Positions 55,914 to 63,676 of a stretch of DNA of 64,000 bases are shown here, piece by piece. How positions within the stretch are numbered: the stretch's first letter is position 1; the number at the start of each line of letters is the position of its first letter. Below the pieces are notes generated by a model that worked only from the letters and a program-made list of their open reading frames with translations, was not told the DNA's origin and did not search any database. The translations under genes and the position numbers were made by a program. Source of the DNA: CAVWDI01 sp963753725 (GTDB lineage: Bacteria; Chloroflexota; Anaerolineae; Anaerolineales; UBA4823); NCBI GenBank assembly GCA_963753725.1, contig CAVWDI010000001.1, positions 186,001-250,000 on the forward strand, written 5' to 3'.

Positions 55914-56270
55914 AAAAAAACCTCCGTCCATCAGGGACGAAGGTTATCTCCGCGGTGCCACCCTGTTTGTCTGAACCCAGGTTCAGACCACTCAGGTTCG
56001 CGCTAACGGGCGAAATCCGTCACCAACTGAGCAATCCTCAATCCGTTCAGTTTGTTCACAGTAGAGTGAACTTGAGGAATGTTTTACTGGTGAAGCTTGC
56101 CTCCTTTTGAGGCAGCAGGCGAGTTCAATCCCTCGGGACGAATACCGTCCGCAATGTGCTCCATGGACACCATGCCGGGCTCACACAATCCCCTTCCGGC
56201 TCGCTGCTGGATGGTCTACTACTCCTGCTCTTACCGTAATATGCACAGCGGCGGGCACCCAGCTGCCAAT
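55914..56270 (-). ncRNA. Leucine T-box leader controlling ilvE-leuS
   Basis: The minus strand contains the invariant T-box GGTGGCACCGCGG (55950-55962 region) preceded by CAGACAAACAG, and followed by a terminator of 11 paired bases (AACCTTCGTCC with GGACGGAGGTT) and seven T's at 55914-55920. Stem I is anchored by GGCAGC/GCTGCC (56262-56267 with 56111-56116). Inside it AGCAGG and CCTGCT flank the loop with AGTAGTA on one side and GAACTCG on the other. This is the loop-E plus specifier layout, and the specifier reads CUC (56121-56123), a leucine codon. Uncharged tRNA-Leu should bind here and prevent termination. Confidence 0.92.
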
Positions 56271-56272
56271 TT

Positions 56273-56278
56273 ATTATA
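56273..56278 (-). promoter_or_regulatory. -10 element of the T-box transcript
   Basis: A perfect TATAAT on the minus strand lies 6 bp before stem I of the T-box begins, at the expected place for the leader promoter. At 17-18 bp upstream only a weak -35 match (GTGAGT or TGAGTA) is visible. It is close behind the 3' end of the tRNA-Ala gene, so readthrough from that gene might also contribute. Confidence 0.55.
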
Positions 56279-56315
56279 AATTGTTGTTGACTGAATACTC
56301 ACCGCTGAGATTTTG

Positions 56316-56388
56316 TGGACCCAGTGGGATTCGAACCCACGACCTTCTCAATGCCATTGAGACGCGCTCCCAACTGCGCTATGGGCCC
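56316..56388 (-). tRNA. tRNA-Ala (anticodon GGC)
   Basis: A 73-nt cloverleaf on the minus strand: acceptor GGGCCCA/TGGGTCC with one G-U pair, D-stem GCGC, anticodon stem TCTCA/TGAGA around the loop ATGGCAT with anticodon GGC, variable loop AGGTC, T-stem GTGGG/CCCAC with loop TTCGAAT, and discriminator A. CCA is not encoded; CAAAA follows. It reads alanine codon GCC (and GCU by wobble). Confidence 0.97.
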
Positions 56389-56603
56389 AACCAGGTTAAT
56401 CAGACGGTATTGTAATCTTTATGAAAATATCCGTCAACCTTAGAGTGATAGCAGTTCCACCCTTTTGTGCTGCAGAAAATCCCACCAGACAATAAAATTT
56501 TGGAAAAATTTCTATTGGGAAGGGCTCTGATAGTAAAAATACTTCTGCTCATGTATCGCCCCACGGTCCATCCAAACATGAATCTCAATTATATTAAATA
56601 TCA

Positions 56604-56631
56604 AAAGGGCAACGAAAATCAATTGCCCTTT
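56604..56631 (-). terminator. Terminator of the small secreted peptide gene
   Basis: A perfect 9-bp stem AAAGGGCAA/TTGCCCTTT with a 10-base loop, 29 bp past the stop codon of the 50-residue peptide. On the minus strand the stem ends in TTTTGATATTT, a moderate T-rich tail. It separates the peptide gene from the tRNA gene. Confidence 0.65.
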
Positions 56632-56659
56632 GTGAATTGAACTAACGATCTAAATGTGA

Positions 56660-56812
56660 TTATTGAAACGGTGGTGGATCCTGTATTTGAACTTGATTCA
56701 CTAGCCCCTGTCCATTTTCTCCGCGGACCTTATCGCCGCCAGCAAAAGCTGTTGATATCGAAGAAACCAAGAAAATCATCACGATGACCAATACAACAAT
56801 TTTATTTTTCAT
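56660..56812 (-). CDS. Small secreted peptide, 50 residues, unknown function
   Basis: A short gene with all signals of expression. The ATG has GGAGG eight bases upstream; a promoter lies just beyond and a hairpin terminator follows. The product begins with MKNK and a hydrophobic core of some 18 residues, then STAFAGG, which fits cleavage by signal peptidase I after AFA. The mature part is about 26 residues, GGDKVRGENGQG followed by VNQVQIQDPPPFQ at the C-terminus; it has no cysteines and is mainly polar. I do not recognise the family. A signalling or surface peptide are possible roles. Confidence 0.72.
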   Translation of the reverse strand: MKNKIVVLVIVMIFLVSSISTAFAGGDKVRGENGQGLVNQVQIQDPPPFQ

Positions 56813-56833
56813 TTTTTGTACCTCCGTTTGAAA

Positions 56834-56862
56834 ATGTTAGCACGTCACAAATAAGCAGTCAA
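56834..56862 (-). promoter_or_regulatory. Promoter of the small secreted peptide gene
   Basis: TTGACT (56857-56862) and TAACAT (56834-56839) on the minus strand are 17 bp apart, about 22 bp upstream of the ATG at its near end. The -35 is a five of six match and the -10 four of six. The remaining gap to 57088 (about 226 bp) holds nothing else that I can support. Confidence 0.6.
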
Positions 56863-57088
56863 GAATAATACAAATGGAATTGCTTATGGTGAGTTATTGT
56901 AAAATAATATTGAATTATGGAATGGATCCATAACTAAAAGTAGAGACAAAATTAAATCCCATTTTACTTACATGTAATTTTTTGAACTGCATTTCGCTTC
57001 TTTGTGATCAAGCCAAAATAATAATATCGGTTGACGCACCATTGTCATCCGATATTTTCGAAAAAGAGAATAAACTTTTTTTATATTT

Positions 57089-57913
57089 TTATTGTGAACC
57101 ACCTCGAGACATTTTTCCACCCTGACCACCGCTGCCGCCACTTCCATTACCCTTACCCTGGTTCGATTGGCTGGCTATGAACTGATATTCTTCTTGGCTC
57201 ATGTATTGTGGTTGGTATGTCTGGTTGGTCTTATTAAGCAGCATCCTGGTAAACGCACCCAGATGGTTTTGTGAACCACGCAGAAGGTTGTTGTAAACAT
57301 TTTGAATTTCCGGATTGTTGGTCTCAGCGATATGCTTCTGCAAATCCAGAATATCAATTTCTTCGATTGCTGCACCTACCAAAAGCGCCTCACCCATTGA
57401 TTGGCCGCCGCGAGCGATCAACTCATCATACAGCGTCTGCAAATCAGGATTTGAAAAAGTGCCCGGTTGGGAAAAGTCCGCATCTGATAATTTGTTCCTG
57501 TCAATCAATCCCTTTATGGCATCCATATGGGTCTGTTCACTTCCGGCAATATTTTGAAAAATCGGCAGGTGCCAGGTACCATACAGTTTTCTGTAAACAT
57601 CACGCGCCAATTTTTCTTCCTCGTACATGAAAAGTAAACCCTGTGCTTCAGCTTCATTCAGTTCACCAGTCGCTCCTAACTGTTCATTCTTCGACTGTGC
57701 TTGGTCGATCTGAGTATTTTGTTCTGTAGTGTCTTCCTGCCAATTGTCCTCCTCGATGTAAGGTTCCAGAATATTGTTTTGATTATCCTCATTGGATTGC
57801 ACTTCTGCCCCTATCTCGGTTGTAGAAGCCTGAGTGTTTCGGAAAATGCCTGCTCCCAAAACTGCTAGAGCGATAAATATTATCGAACCAAAGAACATCT
57901 TCATAAGCATCAT
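57089..57913 (-). CDS. Secreted DUF2202 protein with ferritin-like fold
   Basis: After a signal or membrane helix (MMLMKMFFGSIIFIALAVL region) comes an acidic, Gln/Asn-rich linker, then the DUF2202 domain: FMYEEEKLARDVYRKL, NIAGSEQTHMDAIKGLI and RGSQNHLGAFTRML carry the Glu and His residues expected of a four-helix di-iron-type bundle. The C-terminus is Gly/Ser-rich. The domain's biochemical role is unknown. GGAGG lies three bases before ATG 57913 and six before a second ATG at 57910, so one of these is the start; the ATG at 57940 lacks a site. Confidence 0.85.
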   Translation of the reverse strand: MMLMKMFFGSIIFIALAVLGAGIFRNTQASTTEIGAEVQSNEDNQNNILEPYIEEDNWQEDTTEQNTQIDQAQSKNEQLGATGELNEAEAQGLLFMYEEEKLARDVYRKLYGTWHLPIFQNIAGSEQTHMDAIKGLIDRNKLSDADFSQPGTFSNPDLQTLYDELIARGGQSMGEALLVGAAIEEIDILDLQKHIAETNNPEIQNVYNNLLRGSQNHLGAFTRMLLNKTNQTYQPQYMSQEEYQFIASQSNQGKGNGSGGSGGQGGKMSRGGSQ

Positions 57914-58082
57914 ATACCTCCAATAAAATTCACATTTCAAAATTTATGCTTTTTATTTTTGCATTGCCCCCAATATAGCACCTGGGTGTGAAGATAATGT
58001 GAAGTTCTTCTGAATATCTTATGTAATCCCCGCCAGACAGTAGGCGTGATTTTAGCCTTTTAATCCCCGCCAATACTTAAAT

Positions 58083-58289
58083 TTACACCAGCAAAACCGC
58101 CTTCATCGGGCAGGCTTGTACGCATTTTCCGCAGCTTAAGCATAAGGTTGGAAGTGGGTCCGGCATTTCAAATGGCTCTTCTTGACTAAGAATCTTCTTT
58201 GGACATGCCAATACGGCCAGGCAAACCCCATTTTCACATTTCTCAGGCAGGCACAGCCGGTAATCAACCACAGCCATTTTATTTGGCAT
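58083..58289 (-). CDS. Small 4Fe-4S ferredoxin-like protein
   Basis: A 68-residue protein with two cysteine clusters. The first reads DYRLCLPEKCENGVCLAV then LACP, unusual spacing that recalls the N-terminal iron-sulfur domain of RLI/ABCE1; the second is a standard CLSCGKCVQACP. Two [4Fe-4S] centres are likely. ATG 58289 is chosen because GAAGAGAG precedes it; ATG 58304 and 58277 are also in frame. It overlaps the end of the coiled-coil gene upstream by 11 bases, so the two are co-translated. A partner reductase is not visible. Confidence 0.8.
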   Translation of the reverse strand: MPNKMAVVDYRLCLPEKCENGVCLAVLACPKKILSQEEPFEMPDPLPTLCLSCGKCVQACPMKAVLLV

Positions 58290-58449
58290 CTTCGCTCTCT
58301 TCATTCATCTTGTTGTTTTCTTGCTCCAATTCGTCCTCCAATTCTTCCAATCTTTGGAGCATAGCAGGCGGTACCGAATGTGCCGGCCACTGCCGCTTCA
58401 AATCAGCGATTTGTTCTTCCAACTCTTTTGTCCTCTGTATTCCTGACAT
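58279..58449 (-). CDS. Small coiled-coil protein next to the ferredoxin
   Basis: A 56-residue, highly charged protein. ELEEQIADLKRQWPAHSVPP gives a helix ending in a WPAHSVPP motif, then LQRLEELEDELEQENN forms a second helix with leucine heptads. No signal peptide or enzymatic motif is present. ATG 58449 is chosen because the upstream extension of the frame is dissimilar in composition. It is coupled to the ferredoxin gene and is likely its partner; the family is not recognised. Confidence 0.6.
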   Translation of the reverse strand: MSGIQRTKELEEQIADLKRQWPAHSVPPAMLQRLEELEDELEQENNKMNEESEDAK

Positions 58450-58856
58450 ATTTAACAAATGACTCTCTTCATCAAATACATTCGTGGATGATGCCCAGTT
58501 AAAAAGCGAGCAGTATTCCACCCACCAATCCAAATACCGCATTTATTATAATCATTACCGTAAAAATGATATTCAGATCTCCATTAATAATCCCCGCCAG
58601 TTAGATTTAATAGTCGAAATTTCAACCAAAAATATATCACAAGGTTAGTGATATCATGGTTAATATTCGCTTGGATAAAGTGTTTGAGTCCATGTATTTC
58701 CATCCAAGATACTATATCTTCTTTACAATCCGATATATTATGCAGATTGGATATTGTACCTACATACAAACATATTAACGCTTGGTACACCCATCCCCCT
58801 TCCCGCTGTGAAACTGTTTATAGTTGAGAGAAATCAATATGAAAATTTGAGATTAG
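58450..58856. other. Gap with no supported gene
   Basis: On the minus strand an open stretch around 58507-58590 reads as a hydrophobic helix (IIFTVMIIINAVFGLVGG, then ILLAF and a stop), but no start codon with a ribosome binding site precedes it. It may be a tiny membrane peptide or the tail of a lost gene. The remainder, 58600-58856, shows nothing that I can support beyond the third 12-bp repeat copy. Confidence 0.3.
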
Positions 58857-59374
58857 ATGAATAAACACCTCACAATTCTGGAAACCGAACGTCTCCGTCT
58901 GAAACGCCTTCAACCTTCCGATGTTGCCGTGCTTGTCGATCTTTGGTGCGACCCACAAGTCACAAAATATATGGGAGGTCCCAGGAATAGAACAAAACTT
59001 TTGGCTGACTTTGAACATGCCGTTAAAGATCCCTTTGCTGATTCTTATGACTTATGGCCGGTTGAGGAAAACAAGCCGGGAACCTGATTGGTCATTGCGG
59101 CTTACTTGAAAAGGAAGTAGGTGGAATAAAAGAGATTGAATTAATATATATCTTCAGTACCACCGCCTGGGGAAAAGGATATGCGACAGAGATGGGAAGC
59201 GCGGTTAAGCGATATGCATTCAATGAACTACAGTTAACTAAATTGATCGCCTTGATAAATCCAGAGAATGCTGCCTCAGAACGTGTAGCTGTCAGGGTAG
59301 GTATGCATTTCGAAAAAGAATTAATTCGTTCTGAGGGACACATACGCAAGTTTTATATAGTGTCTCGGACATAA
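58857..59374 (+). CDS. GNAT-family N-acetyltransferase, frame broken near 59080
   Basis: Resembles RimJ/RimL-type acetyltransferases: ILETERLRLKRLQPSD at the start, WCDPQVTKYMGGP, then after a one-base change between PVEENKPG and NLIGHCGLLEK the acetyl-CoA site WGKGYATEMGSAVKRYAF and a typical end, LIALINPENAASERVAVRVG. The complete protein is about 172 residues. The acceptor (protein terminus, antibiotic or metabolite) cannot be inferred. It is isolated in a region rich in frame errors. Confidence 0.82.
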
Positions 59375-59428
59375 CCGCTAATTTATCCCATTAATCGATA
59401 ATCTATAAAGAAGGTTTAGTATTTACCC

Positions 59429-60673
59429 ATGCTCGCCTTATTAAACAAAGTAACTATGCCCTTTTATGGTCAAGCCAATTGATATCTCAGATTGGAAATT
59501 GGGCACTGTTTGCAGCGCTTCCCTTCTTCGTTTTTCAGTTGACTGGTTCAGTAGTGGCCACAGGTATCATGTTTTTCGTGGAGGTTATCCCCTCGATTCT
59601 GCTTGGTTCGCTGGCAGGGGTATTTGTAGATCGGTGGGATCGTCGATGGACAATGATCGCTGCCAATATTGCCCGGGCTTTGCTGCTCTTACTGCTGCTC
59701 ACATTTCGGGATGCAGAGCAAGTATGGGTAGCTTATTTAGTAGCCTTCTTTGCATCTGTGGCAAATCTGTTTTTTGGCCCCGCCAACAATGCACTTCTAC
59801 CGCAGCTAGTTTCCGAAGATGAACTGGTCACTGCAAATTCTCTGGATGCCCTGGGCGAAAATGTAGCACGGATTGTCGGACCTGCCGTTGGTGGGGCGCT
59901 GATGGCATCAGGCTGTCAGCTGTAGCGTTGATAGACTTCGGTTCGTACCTTATCGGGGCAGTTCTGATCTTTTTGATTCAGGCTCCAAAGGTTAATATCA
60001 AAAGATAAACACATTATTGAACCTTTTTTATTTATCAAGACGGAGTTGGCAGCATTCTGGGGAGAATGGATAGGTGGATTGCATCTTGTAAGACAGAAAC
60101 GTCCCCTTTCATTTGCTTTTATTACCGTCGGAATTGCCCTGATCGGAGACAGCATATTAGGCGTTCTGCTGGTAGTGTTCGTCCAGGATATAGTAGGTGG
60201 AGGAGCACAAGAATTCGGATGGATACTCACTGCGAGAGGTATTGGAGGAGTTTTAGGTGGATTAGTTATTGCCCGCATTGGTTCCCGCGTCCAGCCCAAG
60301 AACCTGATGGCCTTTGGATTGCCGGGCATCGGAGTTTTGTTAATCATAATGCTCCTGATCCCGGATTTTTCGGTAACCCTGATTACTTGTTGTCGCCATA
60401 GGATTCCCAGCCATGGCATGGTTAATCGCCGGTCAGACCTGGCTGCATGTGCACTCGGAGGATAAATATCGCGGCCGAGTTTTCGGTGCTTTCGAGACTT
60501 ATTCTGCTGTCATGAGTATATTGGGAATCGGTTTCGCGACCTTCTCTGGTGAATCCCTCGGAGTGATTATCAGTCTGTACATATCCGCTTTACTTTATAT
60601 AGCTGCCGGAGTATTGGCATATTATTTATTACAGGCCAGGTTATTGAAAGTTGGTTTAGTTAATGGGAAATAA
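59429..60673 (+). pseudogene. Major facilitator superfamily transporter, four frame breaks
   Basis: Conserved segments of a 12-helix MFS drug-efflux-type protein occur in order but in changing frames: the start MLALLNK, then LISQIGNWALFAALPFFVFQ and GVFVDRWDRRWTM (motif A), then LSAVALIDFGSYLIGAV, then GEWIGGLHLVRQKRPLSFAF, and finally MAWLIAGQTWLHVHSEDKYRGRVFGA. Breaks lie near 59450, 59915, 60000-60045 and 60395. Together they make about 410 residues, the full family length, with no missing domain. A sequencing origin of the breaks is likely, but as written the gene cannot make a protein. Confidence 0.75.
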
Positions 60674-60773
60674 TCGACTTTAGAGGAATAATCATGCACT
60701 CCTTATATATCAATCACCCCAATGAGGGTATAATTCCTCAAATTAATCAGAAGTGATTAAAAAGGAGGAAAGT

Positions 60774-61145
60774 ATGCAGCTTGGTACATTTTCATTAAGT
60801 TTAGCGGTTAAGGATATCCAGGTTTCTAAGGATTTTTATGAAAAGTTCGGTTTCCAGGTCTTTGGTGGAGATATCTCCCAGAATTGGCTGATCTTGAAAA
60901 ATGGTGATACGACAATCGGACTATTTCAAGGAATGTTTGAACAGAACACGTTAACCTTCAATCCAGGATGGGATAGCAATGCCCAATCGCTTGAAGACTT
61001 CACCGATGTTCGCCAGCTTCAGCGCCAGCTGAAAAAGCAAAATGTGGAGTTTGTGAGCCAGGCAGATGAAACCACCACCGGTCCTGCCCATTTCATTGTT
61101 ATCGATCCGGATGGGAATCCAATTCTTGTCGATCAACATGTCTGA
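60774..61145 (+). CDS. VOC/glyoxalase-like domain protein
   Basis: A 123-residue single-domain protein of the vicinal oxygen chelate superfamily: LSLAVKDIQVSKDFYEKFGF at the start and PAHFIVIDPDGNPILVDQH at the end, the paired beta-alpha-beta-beta-beta units. The metal ligands of true glyoxalase I are not all evident, so it may be a bleomycin-resistance-like binding protein. AGGAGG five bases before ATG 60774 marks this start over an upstream in-frame ATG at 60753. A TATAAT lies about 40 bp upstream. Confidence 0.88.
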   Translation: MQLGTFSLSLAVKDIQVSKDFYEKFGFQVFGGDISQNWLILKNGDTTIGLFQGMFEQNTLTFNPGWDSNAQSLEDFTDVRQLQRQLKKQNVEFVSQADETTTGPAHFIVIDPDGNPILVDQHV

Positions 61146-61210
61146 TTTTAAAAAAAACTGCGCTCAAAAATGGTTAATTTACCATATCCAACCTAAGAGA
61201 GGAATCCAGT

Positions 61211-61654
61211 ATGAGATGGCTGTATGTGGTGCTTATCTTCGTTTGCTTGATTGTTTTTTCTGGCTGCAGCAATTTGAGCCCAACCCAGGAAACTCCTTCG
61301 CCAGAATCGCAATATAATTCATATATCATTATCTCTGATGCTGTAGTGATGAAGTTCGATTATGAATTCCCCAGGAGCATCATTCTCAACAATCAGACTG
61401 AAGGTACCTCTCAGGTTTGGTTTGACGAAGAGCCAGATGATGTTGGTTTTATTGTTAATACACAGTTCTACAGCATAGATGGCTGCCCACTGCCTGGACC
61501 ACCGCTCCTACCTGGAGATACAGTCAAAGTTGCCGGGCATATGGACGAAGAATCAAGACTGATAGCCGATTTCCTGTGGATATTAAATAATGAAGTCGGT
61601 GATGAAGAATGCCCCGGTCCCTCTGCTGACCTCCTAGATATTGTGGTCCCGTGA
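61211..61654 (+). CDS. Small lipoprotein of unknown function
   Basis: A 147-residue protein starting with a lipoprotein signal (MRWLYVVLIFVCLIVFSGCS, lipobox cysteine at 19), a short Ser/Pro/Glu linker and a beta-rich domain of about 115 residues with two further cysteines in DGCPLPGPP and DEECPGP, possibly a disulfide. No family is recognised. AAGAGAGGAATCCAGT upstream offers a ribosome binding site. Exposed on the outer face of the membrane. Confidence 0.78.
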   Translation: MRWLYVVLIFVCLIVFSGCSNLSPTQETPSPESQYNSYIIISDAVVMKFDYEFPRSIILNNQTEGTSQVWFDEEPDDVGFIVNTQFYSIDGCPLPGPPLLPGDTVKVAGHMDEESRLIADFLWILNNEVGDEECPGPSADLLDIVVP

Positions 61655-61701
61655 TATTTTGGATGGATAACCCATTTATTTCAAATTTATCTAGTATACC
61701 T

Positions 61702-61878
61702 TCAGCCTATCTTCTCCACTACTAGGATAAAATCAACCCGAGCAGCCCATGTAAATGGAGTAACCGCAACGTTGGGGAATATTGCAATGACTTCACCTCG
61801 TAAGCCATTGAGAAATTGTTCTAATTTACTTTGATCGCTTGTCATCTTGATATCGAATCGGTGCACTTTGTATTTCAT
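61702..61878 (-). CDS. Small conserved-looking protein, 58 residues
   Basis: Starts MKYKVHRFDIKMTSDQSKLE and ends ARVDFILVVEKIG, with an alternating beta-alpha-beta-beta pattern suggesting a compact ferredoxin-like fold. The start is fixed by GGAG eight bases upstream; the frame opens further upstream but that part is unlikely to be translated. Similar in size and pattern to DUF4177-type proteins, but I cannot confirm membership. It converges on the lipoprotein gene. Confidence 0.6.
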   Translation of the reverse strand: MKYKVHRFDIKMTSDQSKLEQFLNGLRGEVIAIFPNVAVTPFTWAARVDFILVVEKIG

Positions 61879-62241
61879 CTTTCTAGCTCCTTTCTTAGCT
61901 TTATAAAGACTGGAACATCCTGAAAAGGTTGAGTTAATAATAAATAGACACCATAGAAATACCATATCTAATCATAAAACCCGCATCTTATTACTGAGTT
62001 TATCCCTGAATGAAATCCGAACCCACAGTAAATCTCATGAAGTTTGCGCAAGCTTTTTTCCACTCCTGATGTCTAATCCTTTTCCTTTTAATATTGAGGA
62101 GATCCAAGTCATAATATAATTGATTCGATTCAATCACTCCTGAATTCAACAAAACATTTTAGTTCCTACCAATGAAGTTGAAGCCTGGATTCGTGAGAAC
62201 CAAACCTTTATTGCTTATGGTGATTCAAGAATTGGGGAAAA

Positions 62242-63676
62242 ATGCACTACTACTTAACAGCTGTTAGCCTGATAGCTGGTATTTGTCTGGGATTTGGCAT
62301 CCTTTATTTGTTTTTTGGCCTGCGCCGGAAAGATAATAAACCATTAAGTCTCACATTTGCGTTGTTTGCCTTGTGTTATGCCGCCACATTGTTTAATGGG
62401 ATTCGTTGGTATTCAACAACCGGTATCAATGCGTATATAGCCATCAACCGTTTTGATGCGGTTTTTGTTACTGGAGCATACGTTGGCCTGGTCTGGTACA
62501 TTTCCAATTATACGAATTTTAAGCCGCGCATTTTTTTATGGGTGCTGTCTGCTGCCTTAATTTTGCCTGGTCTTGTTTTAATGATATCTCCTGCGGCTTT
62601 CACTGGAGAAGTTTCGGGACTGACTTCCATCATCCTGCCTTGGGGAGAAAAGTTGACCAACCTGGACTCGGCTGGAAGCATTTGGTTTGATATTCTTCTT
62701 CTCGCCAGATTTGTAACACTGGGTTACATAATATTTGCCCTGGTCCGGCAATTTCGGCTGGGAGAGCGCCAACCCGCTCTCATTCTAGGGCTGGGCATGC
62801 TCCCGTTTGTTGCCGGCATCTTCTATGAAATTTTAGGTGAAAGCGGATTAGTGCCATACATCCCTTTTGGTGAATTGGGTTTCTTAGGGATTGCTGTCGC
62901 AGCCAGTGTGCAAATGTCGAACTCGGTCATATAACACTGAAGAAGAATTGGAACAATATCACCATAACCTGGAAGGGCTGGTCACCGAGCGCACAGCCGA
63001 ATTAGAAGCTGCGCAAGGACCAGTTATTATCTCAGGTTCGGGAAACTGCCGTGACTCGAGGAGCGCAGTCGGTCTGGCACGCGACCTGCACGACGCGGTC
63101 ACACAGACCATTTACTCCGCCAGTCTAATCGCCGAAGTGCTGCCGAAGGTCTGGGAACGGGATCCAACGGAGGGTGGTCGCGACCTGACAAAAGCTGCGC
63201 CAACTGGTGCGTGGGGCATTAGCGGAAATGCAGAATTCTGCTTGTTTGAACTGCGTCCTAGTGCGTTAGAGACGGCGGATTTTGAGACGCTTCTTCATCA
63301 ACTTGGCGATACTCTTACTGGACGTTCCCGGATTCCAGTTGATATTTCTATCTAAGGGAATCTGGATATACCCACAGATGTAAAGATTGTTTTTTACCGG
63401 ATTGTCCAGGAAGCATTCAATAATATTCTCAAACATTCGGTAGCTAGCTTATGTAAATGTTTCAGTCATTGTCGAACCAGATAGCGTATTGCTCGAGATT
63501 TAGGATAATGGCTCGGCTTCGATCTGCTGGGTATCAGTGATGATCGCATGGGTATCCATATCATGCGTGAGAGGTTGGCGGGTATCCATGCAGACTTGAA
63601 AATTGAGAGCAGTCCAGGTAATGGTACAAAGTTAGTTTCTATCTGGATGATGGGTAATGTGGGACCAGGATTATGA
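62242..63676 (+). pseudogene. NarL-type sensor histidine kinase with seven-helix membrane sensor, multiply broken
   Basis: The first 230 residues form seven membrane helices and are intact. After AASVQMSN the frame is lost and then continues through a coiled coil (EEELEQYHHNLEGLVTERTA), the HisKA_3 motif ARDLHDAVTQTIYSASLI with the phospho-acceptor histidine, and a damaged ATPase domain. Several frame changes occur between 62920 and 63090 and in-frame stops at about 63352 and 63500. The end, IESSPGNGTKLVSIW, reads correctly and overlaps the response regulator start as ATGA. Decay or poor sequence are both possible. Confidence 0.78.

Larger units (their letters stand above)
58024..58599. repeat. 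Three direct copies of TAATCCCCGCCA
   Basis: The 12-mer occurs at 58024-58035, 58061-58072 and 58588-58599 in the same orientation; the first and third extend to a 13th base (G). The second and third copies bracket the two-gene cassette of the ferredoxin-like and coiled-coil proteins and a short hydrophobic open stretch. Such spacing could reflect insertion of a small cassette or duplicated regulatory sites. Confidence 0.6.

Noticed and set aside
55527..55931. A 134-residue minus-strand reading just upstream of and into ilvE, beginning MKQRRRLLQSLPK
   Set aside because: It has no ribosome binding site, and its second half is an out-of-frame reading of the well-supported ilvE N-terminus. The leader after the T-box terminator needs no extra gene.
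56400..56588. A 62-residue minus-strand reading upstream of tRNA-Ala
   Set aside because: No ribosome binding site or motif, and the region fits better as spacer between the peptide terminator and the tRNA gene.
62161..62241. A short open stretch reading VPTNEVEAWIRENQTFIAYG before the terminal kinase
   Set aside because: It lacks a start codon, is bounded by a stop upstream and cannot be assigned to any family; it may be a fragment but is too short to support.
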